Under the pieces are notes generated by a model. It was not told the origin of the DNA. It was given only the letters and a program-made list of their open reading frames with translations, and did no database searches. A stretch of 64,000 nt of DNA from JAVVEH01 sp032251435 (lineage in GTDB: Bacteria > Verrucomicrobiota > Lentisphaeria > Oligosphaerales > MVZH01): contig JAVVEH010000002.1 of NCBI GenBank assembly GCA_032251435.1, positions 62,001 through 126,000 of the forward strand. Direction: 5' to 3'. The translations under genes and the position numbers were made by a program. Shown in pieces: positions 47,009-55,205 of the stretch. How positions within the stretch are numbered: position 1 is the first letter of the stretch; every line of letters begins with the position of its first letter.

Positions 47009-48253
47009 CTAACAAACCGGCGTAATTTTCACGGCTTCATCCGCTGATAAACTCAGGGTCAGCTTCCCACCAACAACGGGGAGGGTGCCGATTGTTTCGG
47101 GTTCGTCCTGGGAAAGTCTGGCGACCGACACCTTGGTCACGCCCCGCCAATCCCCGCGCAGTGTCCAGGATTTATTCTCAACTCCTTCTTTGCTGTAGGC
47201 GATGATGGTTTTTTCGTCACACCACAAAGCAGGCATACAGATGTTGTCTCCGTCAACCATTGTCTGGATATCTTCTGTCCCAGCCGGATTATTCTTATAG
47301 TACCACGGGACAAAAAGGAGATAAAACTCCTCTTTATATTTTTCGTGAAGCCCGTTTTCCTGGTCGAATCCGGGATGCTTCGCGTCCTGCATGGGATTGC
47401 CGCAATGAAGATAGTCGGGCACGTGCGAACACGCGCTGGCCCCATGCCAGCACCAGGCCTGCAGACCGATAAAATAGTCCCCCCGCAGACCGTCGGCCCA
47501 TTCGGAAGTCACATCAATGCCGCGGTCACGCCAGTAACGGAAAATTTTCCGTTGTGTGGCGAGTTCTTCTTCTTTTGTATATCCCAAGTAGGGGCTGATA
47601 AGCTGCCCGCGTCCCTCGCCGGGGCGTTCACCCAGAAACGCGTCAATATGAATGGTGCCTCCTTCAACCAACTCGGGGATCATCTCAATGATGCCGTCAA
47701 TGCGTTTCTGGGCCATGCCCGTTTTCCACTCCTGGGTGTAGCTCATCTGGTAGGACGCCATGCCGCCCCATTCCTTCCCTTTGATGATCTCGCCTCGCTC
47801 GTCCTTGGCAATGATGTCTTTGGCGACATATTCATCCCAAAGCGGACTGTCGGGATAGGCGTCCATCATGTTTAGATGCAGACTTATGGTGGTGTTGTAC
47901 GCGCGGGCTTCGCGAATCAGCCACCGCAGACTGTCGAGGGCCGTTGGGTCTTCCGCGCGCTTTAAATGCCGGTTGACTTCGCTCCAGTCGGGATATTTCG
48001 AATCGTGACCTTCATGATGCCAGCCAACTAAGTAGTTGATCTGGGGCACCCCCAGGGTCAGATTATATATCCGCCGGGTCATGGCCAGCGTCTGCTCAAA
48101 TGTCTGATAAATCTTGTCCACCTTCCCATCGCCGCCACGGGTGCACGTCATGGTCAGAAATACGAGGCTCTGATGGTAGGGGAGCATCCAGGGCCGCTCG
48201 GGCCGCATGGTTTGGGTGTAATCGTAGTAGTCGCCGGACGGCTCGTTAGTCAT
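47009..48253 (-). CDS. GH101-like endo-alpha-N-acetylgalactosaminidase-type protein
   Basis: The protein has 414 residues. The central barrel contains YLVGWHHEGHDSKYPDW near 93, SLHLNMMDAYPDSPLWDEY near 144 and GTIHIDAFLGE near 218, features I associate with the catalytic domain of GH101. It is much shorter than known GH101 enzymes (over 1000 residues) and has no accessory domains or signal peptide. It could be a cytoplasmic enzyme on O-glycan-derived or other oligosaccharides. It is the first gene of the minus-strand glycan run. A possible TTGCTT-16-TATTGT promoter lies at about 48307-48345. Confidence 0.6.
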   Translation of the reverse strand: MTNEPSGDYYDYTQTMRPERPWMLPYHQSLVFLTMTCTRGGDGKVDKIYQTFEQTLAMTRRIYNLTLGVPQINYLVGWHHEGHDSKYPDWSEVNRHLKRAEDPTALDSLRWLIREARAYNTTISLHLNMMDAYPDSPLWDEYVAKDIIAKDERGEIIKGKEWGGMASYQMSYTQEWKTGMAQKRIDGIIEMIPELVEGGTIHIDAFLGERPGEGRGQLISPYLGYTKEEELATQRKIFRYWRDRGIDVTSEWADGLRGDYFIGLQAWCWHGASACSHVPDYLHCGNPMQDAKHPGFDQENGLHEKYKEEFYLLFVPWYYKNNPAGTEDIQTMVDGDNICMPALWCDEKTIIAYSKEGVENKSWTLRGDWRGVTKVSVARLSQDEPETIGTLPVVGGKLTLSLSADEAVKITPVC

Positions 48254-48494
48254 GCGTTATCCATTCGTGTCAGTGGGTGCTGAAATAGTCAAAACGTCGA
48301 ACGCGGGATACAATAGTGTGAACCGCGGAGCAAGCAATAGCGCAATGCGCCACAGCTATATCGTTTCGCGCCACTTCATGCGCGCGGGAGGCCTGATTCG
48401 GGTGCCAGATAGTCGCCGCCGAACGGATTGACCGGGCGGTTCCGGCTGGTCGCGGCGGTTCTTTGTCCGTTTGTTTGCCGGCCCGCCGCCGGGG
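48254..48494. other. Intergenic gap between response regulator and GH101-like gene
   Basis: About 240 bp, GC-rich near 48420-48494. I see no gene, no output domain for the response regulator in any frame, and no strong terminator. Confidence 0.5.
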
Positions 48495-48923
48495 TCAGGT
48501 CCTCGCCGCTTTTCCCCGTTGGGAGAGGTAGCGGCCACCGGCGACAACCGTGCGGACGGAGTCGGCGAACTCATGTCCGGTTCCACCTTTAAACATGTAT
48601 CCGGAAGCGCCGACATTGAAGGCTTCGTTTATGACGCTTTCCTCATGGGTTATTGACATGCAGATGACGTGAATATGCGGCCATTTCTCTTTGATCCTCG
48701 GAATGGCCTCGATTCCGCCGAGGTTGGGCATGCGCACATCAAGAATCATGACGTGGGGTTGGGCGGAGGTCACGGCCTCAATGGCGCTGTCGCCGTCAGA
48801 CGCCTGGCCAACCACCTCAATATCCGGTTCCTGGGAAAGAAAATCACAAATCATCCTTAAGATCAGCGCGTGATCATCAGCGACCAGCACGCGGATTTTA
48901 GGCCGTTCCGTATATGTCTTCAT
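48495..48923 (-). CDS. Receiver-only response regulator
   Basis: The protein has 142 residues from the ATG at 48923, or 144 from 48929. It is a CheY/NarL-type receiver with acidic residues ADDH, phosphoacceptor Asp in MILDVRMPN (about residue 62) and Lys in GYMFKGG. It is most like the NarL/LuxR class, but ends at QRGKAART with no helix-turn-helix, and none is visible downstream in another frame. It overlaps the histidine kinase gene by about 26-32 bp. Signalling would be by protein contact, or an output domain has been lost. Confidence 0.88.
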   Translation of the reverse strand: MKTYTERPKIRVLVADDHALILRMICDFLSQEPDIEVVGQASDGDSAIEAVTSAQPHVMILDVRMPNLGGIEAIPRIKEKWPHIHVICMSITHEESVINEAFNVGASGYMFKGGTGHEFADSVRTVVAGGRYLSQRGKAART

Positions 48924-50346
48924 GGTCATCCCCTTTTTCGATGACAGGAATTGACAGCGTCACGCGCGTCACAATTCCCGGCTGTGAATCAATGGTCAGA
49001 TCTCCGTCAATATCGCGCAGGCGTTCTCTGATTGAAAAAAGTCCCAACCCTTTCGCACCGTCAAAATCAAGATCTTCCGCGGCGAATCCCCTGCCTCGAT
49101 CTTCGATGGTTAGACTCACCTGTCGAGGCTCAAAATTCAATTGCAGAAGCGCTTCCCGCACACCGGCGTGTTTAACCACGTTAAACATCAGCTCACGCCC
49201 CGATTTAAACAGAACCGTGGCGCAGGCTGGATCGAGATCCGCGTCTTCATGACCTGAACACGTCAAATTAAAGTCCGCGTCATAGCGTTCGGACATTCCC
49301 CGGCACAACAGTTGCAGCGACTGGGCCAGTCCCCGGTTATAAAGAGTTGAGGACGCCAGCTCAAAACTCAGCAGGCGAATCCGCTCATAGGCTTGCCGGA
49401 TCATGTCATCCGCCTCAGCAAACGCCTTGCCGCAGGCTTGACATTCCTTCAGTGACTCGCTTACCTGGTTGATTTTCATCCGGGCCGCCGCCACCAATTG
49501 CGCGACATCATCATGCAAGCCTTCGGCGATCCGTTTTTGTTCCTCGTCCTGAGCCGTGGCCAGCTGCGTCGCCAGCCGTCTGAGTCGTTCCGTCCGGGCG
49601 GCCACATGTTTCTCCAGGTTGCGGTTTAATTTCCGCAGTTCCGCCTGCGCTTGCCGGCGGGTGGCGACTTCATTGGCCACCAGCTGCTGACGACGCGCGA
49701 TTTCCGCGGCCATGGTATTAATTTCCTGGTTAATGATATTGATTTCTTTTCCCCTGGCCGCGCCCAGCCGGAAATCATAATCCCCGCTGGCGATTTGCCG
49801 CAAGCCGGCCACGGTTTTGCGGACCGGCAGGACAACCGTCAAACGGAGGGCCGCGGAGCAGGCGATGAGCAGGGTGGCAAGAGCCGAGAAAAACACCATC
49901 AGTGTGGCACCCCCGACCGCGTGTTTGGCTTGGGAAATGCGGTGCCGGCTTTTGCCTACGATCACCGATCCGATGGTCTCCCCTTGGTAAACCACCGGCG
50001 CCCGCCCGAAAACGGGTTCCGGTTCGGGGCTGTAAGGGCCGATGAAAATCGGATCGCCAAACTGGGTTGTCACGTTTATTTGGGCTACCCCAAGGCTGGG
50101 CCAATGCAGGTTGGCCAAGTGGTCCGCCAGGTATGAATCATCCATGTTCCAGACCGCTTCCTTCATACTTTCGGCGATTTCCCCGGCGAGCTGATCGGCT
50201 TCCCGGCTCAGGTTTTTTTCCAGCGACATGTCAATCAGGAAGGAGAACACGACGATCACGCCCAACGTGACCAGCACCAGACTCAAAATCACCCAGAACA
50301 TCAGGTGAAAAAGAATGCCGCGGCTTTTTCTTCCGGGAGATGTCAC
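48898..50346 (-). CDS. Membrane histidine kinase (HisKA_3 type)
   Basis: The protein has 482 residues. Transmembrane helices lie at about 12-40 and 145-170, flanking a roughly 100-residue periplasmic domain. A HAMP-like segment (about 168-220) leads to a coiled coil (220-260). The HisKA_3 dimerisation domain has His278 in EGLHDDVAQ, followed by an HATPase domain (GRGFAAEDL and GLGLFSIRERL). This is the NarX/DegS class, matching a NarL-type receiver. Its ATG overlaps the stop of the binding-protein gene by 4 bp (ATGA, 50343-50346). Confidence 0.93.
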   Translation of the reverse strand: MTSPGRKSRGILFHLMFWVILSLVLVTLGVIVVFSFLIDMSLEKNLSREADQLAGEIAESMKEAVWNMDDSYLADHLANLHWPSLGVAQINVTTQFGDPIFIGPYSPEPEPVFGRAPVVYQGETIGSVIVGKSRHRISQAKHAVGGATLMVFFSALATLLIACSAALRLTVVLPVRKTVAGLRQIASGDYDFRLGAARGKEINIINQEINTMAAEIARRQQLVANEVATRRQAQAELRKLNRNLEKHVAARTERLRRLATQLATAQDEEQKRIAEGLHDDVAQLVAAARMKINQVSESLKECQACGKAFAEADDMIRQAYERIRLLSFELASSTLYNRGLAQSLQLLCRGMSERYDADFNLTCSGHEDADLDPACATVLFKSGRELMFNVVKHAGVREALLQLNFEPRQVSLTIEDRGRGFAAEDLDFDGAKGLGLFSIRERLRDIDGDLTIDSQPGIVTRVTLSIPVIEKGDDHEDIYGTA

Positions 50347-51992
50347 TGGCGTTCCTGAGGTAAAGCGGGGGATTTGAGCCGTTCGAGAAAATCGTCGCGG
50401 ATGCGCTTATATCGGCCGTCCGCCCGCATTAGACGCAACTCACGGTAAAACGCGTCCATCACCTTTTCCAAATCCGGTGTCTCACTGCGGCGGCAGAACG
50501 GGCTAAGGTAGGGTTTTGAAAACAGCGGTTTTGGGAGCGTTGTCACGCTATCCTGAAGTCCCAGGCGATTTAACTCCGCATAGCCGACCATGCGGTCCAT
50601 CGGATACAGGTCAATCTCACCGGCGACCAGAGCCAGCAAGCCCCTCTCGGTGGACGAATAAACCGGACCGCTGAAACCCGCGTCGCGGAACGCCTTGTCA
50701 TAGCTGTAGTCACGATTGCGCCCGACCGTGATGCCATCGGCTTTGACCTGGTCGTAGGAATCAAACTGAAAACGGCCCACGTTCGCCTTCTTGATAAAAA
50801 AGACATACTCACTCAGCCACAGGTAATCCTCGGGAAGCGTTCCGGTCCGGGCGTAGTCGCGTTGCTCCTCGGTATAAAACAGAACGGACTCCCGGGCGGC
50901 TTTGTAAGACACGGATAAAACCGCGTCCGCCTTGCCATTTTCCGCCATCATCCAGGCCCGGCTCCAGGGATAAATATGAATTTCATAGGGCACGCCAAGC
51001 CAATTCATGATGTGATCGACAACTTGAACATCAATGCCCTTAATCGTGCCGTTTTCCATGTATTCCAGCGGCGGCCAATCCTCGCAGACAAACCGCAAAG
51101 GCCGCTGAATCGCCTGGATGTGGTCGGGCGGCATGAAGTGATCGCGAATGGACTGGTACTCCCCCGACGCGCGCATGGCGGCCAGGCGTTGCCCAAACCG
51201 CTCGGACAGCTTTTCCAGATCAGGATAGCCGGCTTTACGGCAAAACAACAGATAATACGGCTTATGGAACAATGGGGACGTGAGATTGGCAATGGTGTCC
51301 CCGAGACCGGTGTCTTGAATGATCCGCCTGCCAATGGTCCGTTCCATGGGAACCACGGCCACCTTGCCGGCGGCCAGCGCCTGCAGAGCGTCCCGCGGCG
51401 ACGAAAAGATTTTTGTGGAACTGAACGTCTCCGTAAAACCCGGCTGATAGCTGTAGCCACGCACCAGCCCCACGGTGTGTTTGCCCGCGTAGGCGGCGAC
51501 ATCCGGTTGACTTTCAAACTCTTCCAACCGCCCGGTCTGGACAAAAAAAACATATTCAGCGAGCCAGAGAAAATTGTCGGGGATCGTTCCGCTGGTCTGA
51601 AACGCCCGTTGCGCGTCATCAAAGAAGAAAGCGTCTTCCCGGAACGGCTGGTAGGAGACATTGGAGACGGCGTCCACTTTGCCTTTTTGGGCCATCATCC
51701 AGGCCCGGCTCCATGGATAGAAGTGGAACTCCACCGACACCCCCAGCCGGGACATGATCCGCAAAATCACCTCAACGTTAACGCCCTGAACCTGGCCGTC
51801 TTCGAGGTATTCAAAGGGCGGGGCCTCTTCCATCGCGATAATCAGCGGGCGGCCCGCCGCTTCAAGCGCGGCCAGGCATAGCGCCAGCAGGCCGATGAGT
51901 GAAACGCCCCGTCGGCGTTTCGCCACTGGCCCAGCCGATTTCCACCAGACTCGCTGCCGTCGGTCACGTGCGGCGCGCGTATGAATGTCCAT
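50343..51992 (-). CDS. Tandem periplasmic solute-binding protein
   Basis: The protein has 549 residues from the ATG at 51992 (GGCGG upstream); a longer frame opens at 52049. The N-terminus is basic with an export helix (GVSLIGLLALCLAALEAAG). Two SBP_bac_3 (family 3) domains follow, about 45-295 and 296-545, clearly duplicated: FHFYPWSRAWMMAQKGKVDA and IHIYPWSRAWMMAENGKADA. It has no membrane permease partner. The adjacent kinase suggests a ligand-sensing role, like the tandem Venus-flytrap domains of BvgS but as a separate protein. The ligand may be an amino acid or small acid. Confidence 0.88.
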   Translation of the reverse strand: MDIHTRAARDRRQRVWWKSAGPVAKRRRGVSLIGLLALCLAALEAAGRPLIIAMEEAPPFEYLEDGQVQGVNVEVILRIMSRLGVSVEFHFYPWSRAWMMAQKGKVDAVSNVSYQPFREDAFFFDDAQRAFQTSGTIPDNFLWLAEYVFFVQTGRLEEFESQPDVAAYAGKHTVGLVRGYSYQPGFTETFSSTKIFSSPRDALQALAAGKVAVVPMERTIGRRIIQDTGLGDTIANLTSPLFHKPYYLLFCRKAGYPDLEKLSERFGQRLAAMRASGEYQSIRDHFMPPDHIQAIQRPLRFVCEDWPPLEYMENGTIKGIDVQVVDHIMNWLGVPYEIHIYPWSRAWMMAENGKADAVLSVSYKAARESVLFYTEEQRDYARTGTLPEDYLWLSEYVFFIKKANVGRFQFDSYDQVKADGITVGRNRDYSYDKAFRDAGFSGPVYSSTERGLLALVAGEIDLYPMDRMVGYAELNRLGLQDSVTTLPKPLFSKPYLSPFCRRSETPDLEKVMDAFYRELRLMRADGRYKRIRDDFLERLKSPALPQERQ

Positions 51993-52337
51993 AATTCCGC
52001 CCCCAGCCACCCGGACAATGATGTTCTTCGAGAAAAAAAGATTCCGCATTCCGCATTTTCAGACCCCGTCCAGTGTGAGTCCAAACCGCGTTGAAAACGG
52101 GCTCTTCCATGCCGGTGGAACCCGTGTCTAAGAAAACACCCCACGCGCTTAAATTATGGCCTGAAACAAAAGAAATCAAATCGATCAGAAAAAAAATCCA
52201 GCCATAAGCGTAAAAATGGTGAAAATATCATTTGCTGTTTCTGATTTAAGGTTTACCTTGCTCTCCTTTTTAAGGGTTTTTGCATTGACTGATCTCATAA
52301 CAGTGGCGTTTTATTCCTGGTGCGAAATGAGGTGTTT
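51993..52337. other. Divergent intergenic region
   Basis: A gap of 345 bp between the sensory operon and the SUMF1-like gene. It is AT-rich from 52140 to 52275. TTGACT lies at about 52283 but with no good -10 at standard spacing. Promoters for both directions should be here; I cannot assign them. Confidence 0.45.
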
Positions 52338-54128
52338 GTGAAGATTTCCATTTCTTTTTTTGTATGTGTGGTGTCATTGATGTCGGCGGGAGTCCATGCC
52401 GGGTTTGTGACAGTCGCGAATCCAGGGAATGATGCGGATACCACGACATACGGCCGCGTGGGCTACGAGTACCGGATTAGCGAGTACGAGGTGACGGCGG
52501 GTGAATATGTGACGTTTCTGAATGCGGTGGACCCCACCGGAACAAACACCAACAAACTGTACAATGTAAAGATGGACACCATTGTCTATGGCTGCCAGAT
52601 AAGCTGGAATGCCGTGGCGACGACGTATGACTTCAGCGGTGGCGCAACGGAGGATCCTGGATCGACGGCCGCGGATTGGCAAAACCGCCCGGTGAATTAC
52701 GTGTCGTGGTACGACGCCGCTCGGTACACGAACTGGCTGACGACGGGGGGGACGGAGACGGGTGCCTACACGTTGACCGGATTGACGACGGTTTCGGAGG
52801 TTATGAACCATCAGGCGGCGGCATTGGCGTATGGCACGGCGTATTTCATCCCAACCGAGGACGAGTGGTATAAGGCGGCCTACTACAACGCCTCAACAGG
52901 CGCATATTACGACTACCCGACCGGCAGCGATACGGCGCCGACAGCGGAAACTCCCATCGGGGGCGCGAATTCCGCAAACTTTAGGGACGGGGACAGTAAT
53001 TGGGTTCTTGGCTCGCCCTACTACCGGACGGAAGTGGGCGCGTACAGTGGCTCTTCCAGCCCCTACGGGACGTTCGACCAGGGCGGGAACGTTTGGGAGT
53101 TTAACGAAGCGTTAGTCGGCACAGACCGCGTATATCGCGGGGGGTCGTTCTCCAGCGCCAATACCGCGAACACCCTGAAAGCCAGCTCCCGATCCGACTT
53201 CAATCCAGGCGTTGATGACCCTTACATCGGCTTTCGTGTCGCCTCCAATGAGGCGGAGTTAGCCTCACTCACTCCCAATAATTCTTCTCCATTGTCTGAC
53301 GGCGACAGTCTGGAAATCTCCAATGCGGCAGCTTCCGCCGGGCGGGTTCGGGTTCCCGGCATAATCGCTTCTGTCGATGCACCCGACGGGTGGTCTGTGG
53401 CTACTCTGACCACGGGAACCACAGTCGATTCCAGCGCGTCGGTGTCGGGTGCCCTGTCCTTTGATGCCACGGGGTTGCTGAACGGCACCTACGAAGGAAC
53501 CATAACTCTCGGCATGCGGAACCACTACACGGTCGCCGCCGACACGGATGCCGGTTCCCTAGTCTGGGATGTGGGCACGACCGTGTTGGACAATGCAGGC
53601 TCTGGACAATCCAACCTTGCCGCTTGGACCGACTTGGGCAGCTATGATGTCAAGTTTACCATGAAAAGCATATCCGGGGACACCACAGCCGAGCTGTTGG
53701 ATGGAACTCTGTCCGACGACTGCACGGTCAGTATGGATTTCACATCCTTCGGCGGTTCTGCCGCCGGTGCAATTTCCGAGGTGCTGACAATTACCGGCCT
53801 GGGCGGTGAACGATTCGCGCTACAGATGAACTACGACCCCGCCGGCGGCACCCCGGACTATCTGAGCTGGTGGAATGGCAGTGGCTGGGTGAATGCAGTG
53901 CTTGGCAACAGCGACGGCGGCGGCGGCGCCTCATTCACCGCGGGAGCCTACGACGGAAACCTCACCCTCAGCCGTTACGGCGTGGATGTGGCCAACAACG
54001 TTGTCTGGGCGGTCATTGACCACAACAGCGAATTTGCCATATTTCCATCCGGCAGTTCCATCCCGGAACCCGCCTCAGCCGTCCTTTTGGGACTTGCTGG
54101 CCTGTTCTTCCCGCGCAGACGGGGATGA
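52338..54128 (+). CDS. SUMF1/FGE-fold PEP-CTERM protein
   Basis: The protein has 596 residues from a GTG at 52338 with GAGG 5 nt upstream; a GTG at 52320 in frame has no site. After a signal peptide (KISISFFVCVVSLMSAGVHA) comes a formylglycine-generating-enzyme-like domain (about 10-300): ISEYEVTAGEYVTFLNAV, PVNYVSWYDAARYTNWL, PTEDEWYKAAYY, GGNVWEFNE and VYRGGSF..GFRVAS. The catalytic cysteines of true FGE are absent (RGGSFSSANTANTL). A beta-rich C-terminal part follows, with a PEP-CTERM tail (IPEPASAVLLGLAGLFF then PRRRG). It is probably a surface protein, not a sulfatase-maturing enzyme. Confidence 0.86.
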   Translation: MKISISFFVCVVSLMSAGVHAGFVTVANPGNDADTTTYGRVGYEYRISEYEVTAGEYVTFLNAVDPTGTNTNKLYNVKMDTIVYGCQISWNAVATTYDFSGGATEDPGSTAADWQNRPVNYVSWYDAARYTNWLTTGGTETGAYTLTGLTTVSEVMNHQAAALAYGTAYFIPTEDEWYKAAYYNASTGAYYDYPTGSDTAPTAETPIGGANSANFRDGDSNWVLGSPYYRTEVGAYSGSSSPYGTFDQGGNVWEFNEALVGTDRVYRGGSFSSANTANTLKASSRSDFNPGVDDPYIGFRVASNEAELASLTPNNSSPLSDGDSLEISNAAASAGRVRVPGIIASVDAPDGWSVATLTTGTTVDSSASVSGALSFDATGLLNGTYEGTITLGMRNHYTVAADTDAGSLVWDVGTTVLDNAGSGQSNLAAWTDLGSYDVKFTMKSISGDTTAELLDGTLSDDCTVSMDFTSFGGSAAGAISEVLTITGLGGERFALQMNYDPAGGTPDYLSWWNGSGWVNAVLGNSDGGGGASFTAGAYDGNLTLSRYGVDVANNVVWAVIDHNSEFAIFPSGSSIPEPASAVLLGLAGLFFPRRRG

Positions 54129-54277
54129 CAAACCCGCTTATCCCTTTCTAAAGCCTGCGCCCCACGGTTCCGTGTCTCCACCTGTTTCGCGCGTGATGAG
54201 GTCAAATTAAACACTATTGCATTCCCTTTCTTAACTAAAAACTGGCGGAACTTACCCGAAGCCCGGCGCATGAAAAG

Positions 54278-54883
54278 CTATTCGGAGGATCCGCTTTTGA
54301 CGGTCTTCCCGAAATTCATGGTGTAGTTTCGCGCGTTGCCGAACACGGCGCGAACAGCAAACCCGTGTCGGCAGACCAGTGCTTCAAGTTCTTTGCGGCT
54401 GAGTTTGTCCGGATCACCGGCCAATTCAGAAATGGACAGAAGGCCGTCCTCCTTGAGTATCCCGTGGATCTCCCGAAGATAGCTGTTTTTATTCTCCACC
54501 TCGCCAATAACCGTCACCATGAAAACACGGTCAAAACGGTTAGCGTCAAGTCCCAGGCTCGCGCCATCCGTTTGCCTGTATTCAACGTTCGATATCCCCC
54601 GTTTCTCCAGTCGCCTCCGGCACATGTCCAGCATCTCCCGCTGAAGATCAAGCAGAACAAGCGTCCCCTGGCGCAAGTGCCTGGCGACAGGTGCGCTGAA
54701 ATAGCCGGGGCCTGGGCCGATCTCCAATACGGTGTGACTCTCGCGCAGATCCAGCCGCCTAATCAGCTTTTTGGGCGACAGAAACATGTTCCTCAACGGG
54801 ATCAGCAGCGTAAAGGCGTATTTTGGCGGAAAGACGCCCTTGCCGGAAAAACCGCGCTGGCGGGATGGGTGTGCCTCAGTCAT
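54278..54883 (-). CDS. SAM-dependent methyltransferase (UbiE-like)
   Basis: The protein has 201 residues, a class I Rossmann methyltransferase. Motif I is VLEIGPGPGYFSAP near 52, motif II LVLLDLQREML near 75, and a post-motif FDRVFMVTVIGEV near 117. No signal peptide. Substrate unknown; the fold is similar to ubiquinone/menaquinone and small-molecule methyltransferases. It is convergent with the SUMF1-like gene. Confidence 0.88.
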   Translation of the reverse strand: MTEAHPSRQRGFSGKGVFPPKYAFTLLIPLRNMFLSPKKLIRRLDLRESHTVLEIGPGPGYFSAPVARHLRQGTLVLLDLQREMLDMCRRRLEKRGISNVEYRQTDGASLGLDANRFDRVFMVTVIGEVENKNSYLREIHGILKEDGLLSISELAGDPDKLSRKELEALVCRHGFAVRAVFGNARNYTMNFGKTVKSGSSE

Positions 54884-55205
54884 GGATTCGTCAGCTCAAT
54901 GATCGCTTCCCGGACACCGAAGAGTTCATCCCAGCTATGAAAGATGCCTGGAAGTGCTCAGATCGGCCATGTTTCGAGAGATGGTGACCCACAGGGCGGG
55001 GTTATCTGTAAAATTTAATATGCTTCTGGAAGCGCATGGCCGCCTCATGTGTTCACCTGGGTTTCAGAACCAGATTTCATGAAGTAATTTCGCATATCAG
55101 TTCTGTCAAGCCCGACCTGCCACAAGAGAAACGGTATCTCGCTAAATCCGAAACAGAAAGTCGAACAAGAAAAAGAATAATCAAAACCAAAAGGCAGGCG
55201 TTTTT
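54884..55205. other. Intergenic region, no feature recognised
   Basis: A gap of 322 bp between the methyltransferase start and the GH20 stop. AT-rich toward 55200. Short open frames only; none has a recognisable motif. Confidence 0.5.

Noticed and set aside
52338..54128. SUMF1-like protein as sulfatase-maturing FGE
   Set aside because: Catalytic cysteines are absent and the protein has a PEP-CTERM anchor.
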